From the NCBI GenBank assembly GCA_023428025.1, contig JAEYZN010000031.1:48144-112143 (forward strand): a stretch of DNA of 64,000 bases. Reading direction: 5' to 3'. This stretch comes from Bacillota bacterium. Lineage in GTDB: Bacteria > Bacillota > Clostridia > Christensenellales > SZUA-584. The notes beneath the pieces are model-generated. The model had not been told where the DNA came from and did not search any database. It saw nothing but the letters and a program-made list of their open reading frames with translations. Below, one piece after another: positions 7,348 to 14,982 of the stretch (within the stretch, counting starts at the first letter, position 1; each line of letters opens with the position of its first letter). The translations under genes were made by a program, and so were the position numbers.

Positions 7348-8563
7348 GCGACGGGTCGTTCACCGCGCCCAAAAAGGCGATCGCGCCGTCTTCCAGGGAA
7401 TAGATGGCGAACAGGAACGGCCGGTCCGCGTAGAATGTGGCCGGCGGTTCCACCAGCGCGCTGGTCGCCTCCATCTCCACCACGGTGACGGCGGCGGCTT
7501 CCGCGCCCAGCTCGTCGACGCGGATATAGCACTTGTGCAGCACGGCGGAGATAAACAGCTGTTCCTGATCCGTCATGCCGGAGAAATCCGCCTCGCCGGG
7601 CGCGAACGCCTTCTGCATGCCCATGGCTTTGAGCGTATCGGCCAGCGGCGCAAAGAAGGAGAACTCGAACTTGGGCAGGCGGATGGATACCGGCTGCTCG
7701 GCCATGCCAGCCAGCGCGTCGCTGAAAAGACCGCCGTTCATGGAGGCGAGCAGATCGGGGATGCCCGTGCCCTCCGCGGGAAGGATGAAGGCCATGGCAT
7801 AATGCCCCTCGTCCGCCTGGCTCTTGAAGCGCAATGAGATCATGGAGAATTGGTCGTCCGAATAGTACGGCACCGACCAGTCGCTGTGCATGAACGGGAC
7901 GGTGACGCTGCCGCCCGGCGCGGCGAATTCGCGGTCCGAGGTGTCGTTCGCTTCGAAGGGCAACTCCCATTCGCCGAGGTAGTACAGCGCGTTAGCGAGT
8001 ATCAGGCGCGTCAGCGGGTCCGGCTCTTCCGAAAGTATTTTATCGATCCGGCCATGGGTTTTGTTTTTGGCCCATGCGTTGACGGCGTCCATCGCACCGG
8101 GAATGGCGAGCGGCCTGGCGTCCGCCATGTATTCTTCCGTAACGGTCTTGATGTAATCGTCTTTATATTCGTAGTCGTCCAGCAGCCACACGGCGTTGGC
8201 GGCCTCCATGCCGCCGGTGTTGGCGCGCCACATCAGTTGGCGGCACGCGTCGGTGATCTGCTCATCCGTCAGATCGTCAAGGCCCAGCGCGGCGGCCATC
8301 TCGGCGGCGGTATCGCCTTTGGCGCCCGCGCGCGCCATACACAGCGCCAGCTCGATGCTGACGGGCGACAGCGCGAGGTTGGCATCGGTCTTATACAGAT
8401 GTGACGCCGTTGAAAAACCGAAGCTGTTGACACCGGACACGAAACGGCTGTCCAGCGGCTCGATGGTTTGTTTCACCAGCTTGCCGTCGTAACCCGCGGC
8501 GGCGCTGGCGCAGGCGCTTAAAAGCAGAGCGGCGGACAATATGAGAAGCAGTATTTTCTTCAT
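7340..8563 (-). CDS. Serpin lipoprotein 1 (predicted P1-P1' Thr-Ser)
   Basis: 407 residues from ATG 8563 (GGAGG seven bases upstream; the ATG at 8578 overlaps that site). The signal peptide ends with LLLSAC, a lipobox placing Cys18 as the lipidated residue, so the protein is predicted to be anchored outside the membrane. A full serpin fold follows with the hinge DELGAEAAAVTVV and the C-terminal serpin signature FYADRPFLFAIYS. The small alanines at P12-P10 suggest an inhibitory serpin. Counting P17 from the hinge Glu gives P1 Thr367 and P1' Ser, which suggests a target like elastase. Last of three tandem paralogues, 20 bases after the previous stop; the three share most of their sequence outside the reactive loop. 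Confidence 0.9.
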   Translation of the reverse strand: MKKILLLILSAALLLSACASAAAGYDGKLVKQTIEPLDSRFVSGVNSFGFSTASHLYKTDANLALSPVSIELALCMARAGAKGDTAAEMAAALGLDDLTDEQITDACRQLMWRANTGGMEAANAVWLLDDYEYKDDYIKTVTEEYMADARPLAIPGAMDAVNAWAKNKTHGRIDKILSEEPDPLTRLILANALYYLGEWELPFEANDTSDREFAAPGGSVTVPFMHSDWSVPYYSDDQFSMISLRFKSQADEGHYAMAFILPAEGTGIPDLLASMNGGLFSDALAGMAEQPVSIRLPKFEFSFFAPLADTLKAMGMQKAFAPGEADFSGMTDQEQLFISAVLHKCYIRVDELGAEAAAVTVVEMEATSALVEPPATFYADRPFLFAIYSLEDGAIAFLGAVNDPSQK

Positions 8564-8583
8564 GGGGTATACCTCCATAGCAT

Positions 8584-9807
8584 TTAGTTTATTGACGGAT
8601 TGTTGACCGCGCCCAAAAAGGCGATCGCGCCGTCCTCCAGGGAGTAGATGACGAACAGGAACGGACGGTCCGCAAAGAATTTGGCGGGTTCCTCCGTTGG
8701 GGCCCCGGCGGCGGGCGCCTCCACCACGGTGACGGCGGCGGCTTCCGCACCCAGCTCATCGATACGCACATAGCACTTGTGCAATACGCTGGATATGAAC
8801 AGCTGCTCCTGATCCGTCATGCCGGAGAAGTCCGCTTCACCCAGCGTGAACGCCTTCTGCATGCCCATGGCTTTCAGCGTATCGGCCAGCGGCACGAAGA
8901 AGGAGAACTCGAACTTGGGCAGGCGAATCCACACCTCCTGCTCGGCCATGCCAGCCAGCGCGTCGCTGAAAAGGCCGCCGTTCATGGAGGCGAGCAGGTC
9001 GGGGAGACGGACGCCCTCGGCGGGGAGGATGAAGGCCATGGCGTAATGCCCCTCGTCCGCCTGGCTCTTGAAGCGCAGCGAGATCATGGAGAACTGATCG
9101 TCCGAATAGTAGGGTACGGACCAGTCGCTGTGCATGAAGGGGACGGTGACGCTGCCGTCCGGCGCGGCGAACTCGCGGTCCGCGGTGTTGTTGGCTTCGA
9201 AGGGCTTTTCCCACTCTCCGAGGTAATATAACGCATTGGTAAGTATCAGCCGCGTCAGAGGATCAGCCTCCTGCTGCATGATCTGATCGATCCGGCCGTG
9301 GGTTTTGTCTTTCGCCCATGCGTTGACGGCGTTCATCGCGCCGGGGATGGCAAGCGGCCTGGCGTCCGCCATATACTCTTCCGTGATCGTCCTGATGTAA
9401 TCGTCGTTGTACTGATAGTCGTCCAGCAGCCAGACGGCGTTGGCGGCCTCCATGCCGCCGGTGTTGGCGCGCCACATCAGCTGGCGGCACGCGTCCGTGA
9501 TCTGCTCATCCGACAAATCCACAAGACCCAGCGCGGCGGCCATCTCGGCGGCGGTATCGCCCTTGGCGCCCGCGCGCGCCATGCACAGCGCCAGCTCGAT
9601 GCTGACGGGCGACAGCGCGATATTTGTATCCGTTTTATATAGCTTTGACGCGGCGGCAAAGCCGAAGCTGTTGGCGCCGGAGACGAAACGGCTGTCCAGC
9701 GGCTCGATGGTCTGCTTCACCAGCTTGCCGTCGTAGCCCGCGGCGGCGCTGGCGCATGCGCCGAGCAGCAGAACCACAGACAGTGTAAGCAGCAGCAGTT
9801 TCTTCAA
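8584..9807 (-). CDS. Serpin lipoprotein 2 (predicted P1-P1' Ala-Gly)
   Basis: 407 residues from TTG 9807; GGAGG lies eight bases upstream and the TTG at 9822 overlaps it. Signal peptide MKKLLLLTLSVVLLLGAC with lipobox Cys18. The body is nearly identical to the neighbouring serpins (for example the shared block SPVSIELALCMARAGAKGDT), and the hinge GAEAAAVTVV and signature FFADRPFLFVIYS are intact. The reactive loop has diverged to EAPAAGAPTEEPAK, giving P1 Ala367 and P1' Gly by the hinge-counting rule, again small residues suited to elastase-like proteases. Middle gene of the serpin operon, with four bases between it and the upstream serpin. Confidence 0.9.
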   Translation of the reverse strand: MKKLLLLTLSVVLLLGACASAAAGYDGKLVKQTIEPLDSRFVSGANSFGFAAASKLYKTDTNIALSPVSIELALCMARAGAKGDTAAEMAAALGLVDLSDEQITDACRQLMWRANTGGMEAANAVWLLDDYQYNDDYIRTITEEYMADARPLAIPGAMNAVNAWAKDKTHGRIDQIMQQEADPLTRLILTNALYYLGEWEKPFEANNTADREFAAPDGSVTVPFMHSDWSVPYYSDDQFSMISLRFKSQADEGHYAMAFILPAEGVRLPDLLASMNGGLFSDALAGMAEQEVWIRLPKFEFSFFVPLADTLKAMGMQKAFTLGEADFSGMTDQEQLFISSVLHKCYVRIDELGAEAAAVTVVEAPAAGAPTEEPAKFFADRPFLFVIYSLEDGAIAFLGAVNNPSIN

Positions 9808-9826
9808 ATCAGTTTCCTCCAATCGT

Positions 9827-11110
9827 TCATTTGGCCGACGGGTTGTTGACAGCGCCCAGGAAGGCGATCGCGCCGTCCTCCAGAGAGTAGATGGCGAACA
9901 GGAAGGGGCGGTCCGCGTAGAATGTTGGCGGCTGCTCTATCAGTGCGCCTCTGAGTGTCATTTCGACCACCGTGGCTGCGGCGGCTTCCGCACCCAACTC
10001 ATCGATACGCACATAGCACTTGTGCAGCACGCTGGAAATGTATAATGACTCCTGGTCCGTCATGCCGGAGAAATCCGCCTCATCGGGGGTGAACGCTTTC
10101 TGCATGCCCATGGCTTTGAGCGTGTCGGCCAGCGGCGCAAAGAAGGAAAACTCGAACTTGGGCAGGCGTATCCACACCTCCTGCTCGGACATGGAGGCCA
10201 GCGCATCACGGAAACGGCTGCCGTTCATGGAGGCGAGCAGATCGGGGATGGCGGCGCCCTTCGCGGGGAGGATGAAGGCCATGGCGTAATGCCCCTCGTC
10301 CGCGTTGCTCTTGAAGCGCAATGAGATCATGGAGAACCGGCCGTCCGAGTAGTAGGGCACCGTCCAGCTGCTGTGCATGAAGGGAACGGTGACGCTGCCG
10401 CCCGGCGCGGCGAATTCGCGGTCCGCAGTGTTGTTGGCGTTGAACGGCAATTCCCATTCGCCAAGATAGTACAGCGCGTTGGTGAGTATCAGACGCGTCA
10501 GCGGATCGGGCTCCTGCTGCATGATCTTGTCGATTCGGCCGTGGGTTTTGTCATTGGCCCATGCGTTGACGGCGTCCATCGCGCCGGGGATGGCAAACGG
10601 CATGAGGTCTGCCATATACTCTTCCGTAATTGTCCTGATGTAATCGTCGTTGTACTGGTAATCGTCCAGCAGCCAGGCGGCGTTGGCGGCCTCCATGCCG
10701 CCGGTGTTGGCGCGCCACATCAGCTGGCGGCACGCGTCCGCGATCTGCTCATCCGTCAGATGACCAAGGCCCAGCACGGCGGCCATCTCGGCGGCGGTAT
10801 CGCCCTTGGCGCCCGCGCGCGCCATGCACAGCGCCAGCTCGATGCTGACGGGAGAGAGCGCGAGGTTGGCGTCGGCGGCATAGAGCTTGGACGCGGCGGC
10901 AAAACCGAAGCTGTTGGCGCCGTTGACGAAGCTGCCGTCCAGCGGCGTTATGGGCTGGGGTTGGAGCCGGGTACGGTAGCTCACGGGCTGCATGGATGTC
11001 GCCGGTGAATGGGAAACGGCGGAAGCCGTGGGCCCGGAGGCCTCCGGCGAGGCGCAGCCGGTGAACAAGAGCAATGCGGCCAGCGCGAGCATAATACACT
11101 TTTTCAGCAC
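9827..11110 (-). CDS. Serpin lipoprotein 3 (predicted P1-P1' Arg-Gly)
   Basis: 427 residues from GTG 11110, with GGAGGA ten bases upstream. Signal peptide with lipobox LLFTGC (Cys19), then a Ser/Pro/Thr-rich linker longer than in the other two copies, then the serpin fold. Hinge GAEAAAATVV and signature FYADRPFLFAIYS are intact. The reactive loop EMTLRGALIEQPP puts Arg at P1 (residue 387) and Gly at P1', predicting a trypsin-like target, unlike its two neighbours. First gene of the operon, so transcription must start in or just before the MITE-like element at 11130-11293. Bacterial serpins of gut Bifidobacterium and Eubacterium inhibit host or microbial serine proteases; the role here is inferred from that. 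Confidence 0.9.
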   Translation of the reverse strand: MLKKCIMLALAALLLFTGCASPEASGPTASAVSHSPATSMQPVSYRTRLQPQPITPLDGSFVNGANSFGFAAASKLYAADANLALSPVSIELALCMARAGAKGDTAAEMAAVLGLGHLTDEQIADACRQLMWRANTGGMEAANAAWLLDDYQYNDDYIRTITEEYMADLMPFAIPGAMDAVNAWANDKTHGRIDKIMQQEPDPLTRLILTNALYYLGEWELPFNANNTADREFAAPGGSVTVPFMHSSWTVPYYSDGRFSMISLRFKSNADEGHYAMAFILPAKGAAIPDLLASMNGSRFRDALASMSEQEVWIRLPKFEFSFFAPLADTLKAMGMQKAFTPDEADFSGMTDQESLYISSVLHKCYVRIDELGAEAAAATVVEMTLRGALIEQPPTFYADRPFLFAIYSLEDGAIAFLGAVNNPSAK

Positions 11111-11471
11111 GAGGGATCACTCCTCCACTTAAGTAAACGCTGATTAATTCGAAAAACTGTCTTGGCGGCTATTTCCGCGCCCTGCTGTGTCGCTAATCTT
11201 GAAATAGCGCTGCGATGAGTGCGATTTTGCTCCTTGCAGGACCCAAAACTATCTCGCCAATCCATCATTCCTCATTTATTCAGTGTTTACTTATGGTTAA
11301 CAAAAATATGACGCATCGTTTAAGCCCAAGGTTCCAAATATGATGGAAAAACGGCAATTGATGGATTATAATCTTTACCAATGGAACAAATATATTGGCA
11401 AACGGGTCATATTGAGCAGCGTACGCGCATATAAATGCAGGTGAATTCTTTTTTGCGAGGTGTCGTATTTG
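11111..11471. other. Divergent intergenic region between serpin and patatin genes
   Basis: No gene. It is mostly filled by the MITE-like repeat at 11130-11293. I see no convincing sigma-A promoter for the serpin operon on the minus strand. The patatin ribosome site GAGGTG lies at 11457-11462. Confidence 0.6.
11130..11293. repeat. MITE-like element with 14-bp terminal inverted repeats
   Basis: The ends read TAAGTAAACGCTGA (11130-11143) and the complement of TAAGTAAACACTGA (11280-11293), one mismatch in 14. The 164-bp interval has no gene and contains an inner inverted repeat GCTATTTC/GAAATAGC. It lies 19 bases upstream of the first serpin gene. A terminal TTA/TA duplication is possible but not provable from one copy. 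Confidence 0.5.
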
Positions 11472-12272
11472 ATGAATAAGGGCAAGAGCGGTATCGCGTT
11501 TGGGGGCGGCGGCACCAGGGGCATCGCGCATCTGGGCGTGGTCCGCGTGCTTCAGCAGAACGGCATTGATTTTGATTGCGTGACGGGAAACTCGGCCGGG
11601 GCCATCGCCGGGGCGCTGTATGCCGCGGATATCCCGTGGGAGCAGCTTTACGACTTTGTTCTGAGCATACGCGACAGGAACGTGCTGCCCAAACGGCCGG
11701 CGCTGCTGACATACATGAGCCCCGAGATCATCGAACGGCTGGCCGATTGCTTTTTGAAGGATATGCGGTTTGAAGATTTGCACCGTCCGTTTTGCGCGGT
11801 GGCGGTGGACCTCACGCAGGGCACGCTGGAAACGTTGTGCAGCGGCAGCGTGTCCAAGGCGCTGTCGGCCAGCTGCGCGGTGCCGGGCGTATTCTCGCCG
11901 GTGCGCATCGGCGACAGGACGTATATAGACGGCGGCACGCTGCGCAGCATCCCCACGCAGGAGCTGCGGGACATGGGCGCGGAGAAGGTGGTGGGCATCA
12001 ACCTCAACTCCGACCGCAGCCGCGGCACCAGCAGCATGCGGCGTATCGACGTGTTTCTGACGGCGTATAACCTCAGCATCAACATCAACAGCCAGATATG
12101 CGAAAAATGCGCGGACCTGATGCTGAAGCCGAAGCTGGACAGCTTCGCGCGCCACAGCTTGAAAAGCGTGGACGAACTGCTCAAAATCGGCGAGGAAACG
12201 GCGGCCGAACACCTGGACGACATCAAAAAGCTGCTGAATACGGATGAGGAAGAAACGGCGGCGGGCGCCTGA
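11472..12272 (+). CDS. Patatin-like phospholipase (RssA/YlbK type)
   Basis: 266 residues from ATG 11472; the in-frame GTG 11460 overlaps the ribosome site GAGGTG. The oxyanion motif GGGGTRGIAHLGVV (residues about 11-24), the nucleophile elbow GNSAG (GxSxG, Ser near 42) and the DGG motif of the catalytic dyad (YIDGGTLRSIPT) are all present, so a Ser-Asp lipid acyl hydrolase is expected. The C-terminal 80 residues are helical and charged. No signal peptide, so it acts in the cytoplasm or on the inner membrane face. Monocistronic as far as I can see, upstream of the symporter gene. Confidence 0.88.
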   Translation: MNKGKSGIAFGGGGTRGIAHLGVVRVLQQNGIDFDCVTGNSAGAIAGALYAADIPWEQLYDFVLSIRDRNVLPKRPALLTYMSPEIIERLADCFLKDMRFEDLHRPFCAVAVDLTQGTLETLCSGSVSKALSASCAVPGVFSPVRIGDRTYIDGGTLRSIPTQELRDMGAEKVVGINLNSDRSRGTSSMRRIDVFLTAYNLSININSQICEKCADLMLKPKLDSFARHSLKSVDELLKIGEETAAEHLDDIKKLLNTDEEETAAGA

Positions 12273-12388
12273 AAATTCCGGTTGTAGATTTTGTCACTGT
12301 GTAGTAAAATACTGTCGGGTATTATTGTAGCATGGCAGGGTCTTTTTTGTTGTCACAAAAAATGTAGTATGGAAGGATGGTTCATATT

Positions 12389-13924
12389 ATGACAGCCCAA
12401 ATCATTATTGCCGGCCTCTATGTATTGTTGCTTCTGGGTATCGCTGGTTACTCCTTTTTTTCCAAACGCAAAGCCAAAACAACGGATGATTTCTTTTTAG
12501 GCGGCCGCAAGATCGGCGCGTGGATGTCCGCGTTCGCTTACGGCACGACGTATTTTTCCGCGGTCATTTTCATGGGTTACGCGGGCAAGTACGGCTGGAA
12601 CTTAGGGGTCTCCACAACGTGGATCGGCATTGCCAACGCGGTGGTGGGCACGTTTGTGGTGTGGCGGCTGATGGCGAGGCCCACCAGGCGCATCACGCAC
12701 AGGCTGAATTCGGCCACGATGCCGGACTTCTTCCTGAAACGGTACAACTCGTCCAGCATGAAGATCACGGCGGCGCTGATCATTTTCGTGTTTCTGGTGC
12801 CATATTGCGCGAGCGTCTATCAGGGCCTCGGATACTTCTTTGAGAGCGTGTTCGGGCTGCCCTATGAATATTGCATGATCGTGATGGCGGTGCTGACGGC
12901 GATCTATCTGCTGGCCGGCGGGTATATCGCGACGGCGCTGACCGACTTCATACAGGGCCTCATCATGATCGGCGGTGTGGTGCTGATGGTGGTGATGGTG
13001 GTGGCGCGCCCCGAGGTGGGCGGCTTGGCCGCAGGCCTTGCGAAGCTTGGCGAGCTGCCCGAGGTGGGGCCTGCGCTGGCATCGCCGTTTGGTTCGACGC
13101 AGAACGCCATATTGCTGATATCGCTGATACTGCTGACCAGCCTTGGCACCTGGGGCATGCCGCAGATGGTGCATAAATTCTACGCGATCAAGGACGGCAA
13201 AGCCATCAATCGCGGAACGGTCATTTCCACGCTGTTCGCGCTGATCATCGGCGGCGCGGCGTATTTCACCGGCGCGTTTGGCCGCCTGTTCCTGGCGGAA
13301 GCGCCCGAGAACCTGGACACGGTGATGCCGCAGGTGCTGAATGCGGCGCTGCCGCCCGCGATGCTGGGCCTGATCCTGGTGCTGCTGCTGGCGGCTTCGA
13401 TGTCCACGCTGTCGTCGCTGGTGCTGGTGTCGTCGTCCTCCATCTCGATGGACCTGGTGAAGGGCGTCTGGAAGAAGGACATGAAGGACAAGAGCGTGAT
13501 GGGCCTGATGCGCGTGCTGTGCGCGGTGTTTGTCATTATATCGCTTGTGATCGCGCTGCTGCAGCCCGCCGCCATCGTGACGCTGATGTCGTACTCGTGG
13601 GGCGCGCTGTCCGGCTGCTTCCTCGCGCCGTTCCTGTTGGGCGTGCGCTGGAAGGGCATGACCAAGGCGGGCGCCTGGGCGGGCATCCTGACCGGCCTTA
13701 TCATCGTGGTGCCGCTGATGGTGCTGAACTCGATCGGCGGCATACTGCCCGCGTGGCTGAGCCCGCCGGCCATCGGGTCCATCGCGATGATCGCCTCGCT
13801 GGTCGTGACGCCCGTGGCGAGCGTGATGACGAAGAAATTCGATGCGGCGCACATCGAGAAGGTGTTCGGTGAGGACACGGCTGCGGCGGCTTCTGCGGAG
13901 GCTGAACAGGCGGCGGAGGCGTAA
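12389..13924 (+). CDS. Sodium:solute symporter family (SSS) permease
   Basis: About 511 residues with some 13 hydrophobic segments. Family marks are the early DDFFLGGRKIGAWMSAFAYG segment (sodium-site helix of PutP-type transporters), the amphipathic MPDFFLKRYNSSS loop, and the QMVHKFYAIKD loop after TM6. It should import a small organic substrate, possibly an amino or carboxylic acid, with sodium. The C-terminal tail is Ala/Glu rich. The start is uncertain: ATG 12377 directly abuts GGAAGG, so ATG 12389 is preferred though its spacing is long. An 8-bp hairpin (12343-12362) lies just before the ribosome site. Followed by a strong terminator. Confidence 0.88.
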   Translation: MTAQIIIAGLYVLLLLGIAGYSFFSKRKAKTTDDFFLGGRKIGAWMSAFAYGTTYFSAVIFMGYAGKYGWNLGVSTTWIGIANAVVGTFVVWRLMARPTRRITHRLNSATMPDFFLKRYNSSSMKITAALIIFVFLVPYCASVYQGLGYFFESVFGLPYEYCMIVMAVLTAIYLLAGGYIATALTDFIQGLIMIGGVVLMVVMVVARPEVGGLAAGLAKLGELPEVGPALASPFGSTQNAILLISLILLTSLGTWGMPQMVHKFYAIKDGKAINRGTVISTLFALIIGGAAYFTGAFGRLFLAEAPENLDTVMPQVLNAALPPAMLGLILVLLLAASMSTLSSLVLVSSSSISMDLVKGVWKKDMKDKSVMGLMRVLCAVFVIISLVIALLQPAAIVTLMSYSWGALSGCFLAPFLLGVRWKGMTKAGAWAGILTGLIIVVPLMVLNSIGGILPAWLSPPAIGSIAMIASLVVTPVASVMTKKFDAAHIEKVFGEDTAAAASAEAEQAAEA

Positions 13925-13979
13925 AAAAGAGAAGAATCCGCAATGACCCAAGAGATGCTCTGATAGGGGTATGGGATAG

Positions 13980-14023
13980 GGAAGCGCTGTAAAGCCCGTC
14001 TTTTACAGCGCTTCCTTGTTTTT
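13980..14023 (+). terminator. Terminator of the symporter gene
   Basis: A perfect 14-bp stem GGAAGCGCTGTAAA (13980-13993) with TTTACAGCGCTTCC (14002-14015), followed by TTGTTTTT. Confidence 0.9.
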
Positions 14024-14042
14024 CAAAGACAAATTATACGAT

Positions 14043-14267
14043 TCACTTACGTCCATATGGGATGGGATTATTCGTTAGCCCAACCAAATAGTCCAGGCTT
14101 GTTTGATACAGCAGCGCTAATTTCATTAAGTGATTAACGGGAATTTGCCTCTTGCCTGTCTCGTAATTGCTGTAAACCCTTTGATCGATACCCAGCGCTT
14201 CACCTACCTGGGTCTGGGTCAATTCCCTATCTTCCCGGCAATCTTTCAATCTTAGATATATAAACAT
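14043..14267 (-). CDS. Xre-family small DNA-binding regulator
   Basis: 74 residues, one helix-turn-helix domain of Cro/C1 type: LTQTQVGEALGIDQRVYSNYETGKRQIPVN is the classic HTH block (given here as an interval of residues about 17-46), followed by the LALLYQTSLDYLVGLT helix typical of SinR/HipB-like repressors. GAGGTGAC precedes ATG 14267. It is transcribed away from a second, frameshifted Xre gene at 14357, with two matched 16-bp palindromes in between, so it probably represses both. AT-rich relative to its surroundings. Confidence 0.88.
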   Translation of the reverse strand: MFIYLRLKDCREDRELTQTQVGEALGIDQRVYSNYETGKRQIPVNHLMKLALLYQTSLDYLVGLTNNPIPYGRK

Positions 14268-14293
14268 TTTGTCACCTCAAAAGAATTATATTT

Positions 14294-14334
14294 ACTATCA
14301 AAAAATAGTGTTAAAATTACTACCAAATAATAGT
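14294..14334. promoter_or_regulatory. Two 16-bp operator-like palindromes between divergent Xre genes
   Basis: ACTATCAAAAAATAGT (14294-14309) and ACTACCAAATAATAGT (14319-14334) share 13 of 16 bases, are each palindromic at the ends (ACTA/TAGT) and lie 25 bp apart centre to centre. This is the layout expected for an Xre repressor acting on both flanking promoters. Confidence 0.65.
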
Positions 14335-14356
14335 AAAATAATGCGGGGGTGATTAA

Positions 14357-14565
14357 ATGAACATCAGAGAGGAAAGCGCGCGTCAGATCAAAACAATGCA
14401 GAAATTTTAGGTTTTTCCGTAAAAAAAGAAAGTGGTCAATCAAAAAAAATGTCGGAGCTATCCGGAATAAGCGAAGCAGTTTTAAAGGGAATTGAGAGTG
14501 GGGAGGATTTTGGTATTTTATATCTTTATAAACTGTGCGGTATTTATGATATAGAACCACGTTAA
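14357..14565 (+). pseudogene. Frameshifted Xre-type regulator
   Basis: The ATG at 14357 gives MNIREESARQIKTMQKF and stops after 17 codons. The next frame, from about 14372 on, continues with ESGQSKKMSELSGISEAVLK then GIESGEDFGILYLYKLCGIY, which is a recognisable Xre helix-turn-helix (KMSELSGISEAVLKGIESG) and ends at 14565. So the gene appears interrupted by a single frameshift near 14380-14400. It lies opposite the intact Xre gene at 14043, across the paired operator sites. Confidence 0.65.
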
Positions 14566-14680
14566 ATATTTCTAAATAAAAAATGATGGTAGGGGCATGA
14601 AAAAGACTTGCCGATATCAGCCTTTTAATCAATAATAAGCATGAATAAGCATGCTAATCTCTTATTAGGAGATAAAACAT

Positions 14681-14881
14681 ATGATAAGCTATGAGCCTTT
14701 TTATCAAACACTGTTTCGTAAAAACATAACGGAATATCAACTGATATTCAAATATGGGTTTTCGTCTAATATTTTGCACAGGATGAAGCATGGAAAAGCG
14801 ATAACGATGAAGACACTCGACACACTGTGCTTTATTCTGGATTGTGAAGTGCCCGATATCATTAAGCATATAAAAGAATAA
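14681..14881 (+). CDS. Small Xre-family regulator (HTH_26 type)
   Basis: 66 residues: MISYEPFYQTLFRKNITEYQ, then LIFKYGFSSNILHRMKHGKA and a closing helix LDTLCFILDCEVPDIIKHI. This matches the short HTH_26/YozG-like regulators (pattern: Y-P-L...-L-KKxIS-x-YALIKKYGIS-x-LxRLRHGK). AGGAGATAAAACAT precedes the ATG. The gene is AT-rich. It stands alone between the frameshifted Xre gene and the transketolase terminator, so its target is not obvious; autoregulation is likely. Confidence 0.82.
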   Translation: MISYEPFYQTLFRKNITEYQLIFKYGFSSNILHRMKHGKAITMKTLDTLCFILDCEVPDIIKHIKE

Positions 14882-14931
14882 TCGAGCGCCCAATGCGGAG
14901 TGGCTGGGCAGCTTTCGGGAAAAGCTCTCCT

Positions 14932-14968
14932 GAAATAAAAAGCCGGATCGATGGTATCGACCCGGCTT
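14932..14968 (-). terminator. Terminator of transketolase
   Basis: On the minus strand AAGCCGGGTCGAT pairs with ATCGATCCGGCTT (14940-14952 with 14956-14968, one mismatch), followed by TTTTATTT. Confidence 0.85.
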
Positions 14969-14982
14969 CGTTGCATGTTTGC

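Noticed and set aside
7340..11110. Serpin repeats as assembly duplication
   Set aside because: The three copies differ throughout, have different signal peptides and different reactive loops, so they are true paralogues.
14252..14632. 126-residue minus-strand open frame
   Set aside because: AT-rich antisense of the frameshifted Xre gene, overlapping the Xre start and operators.
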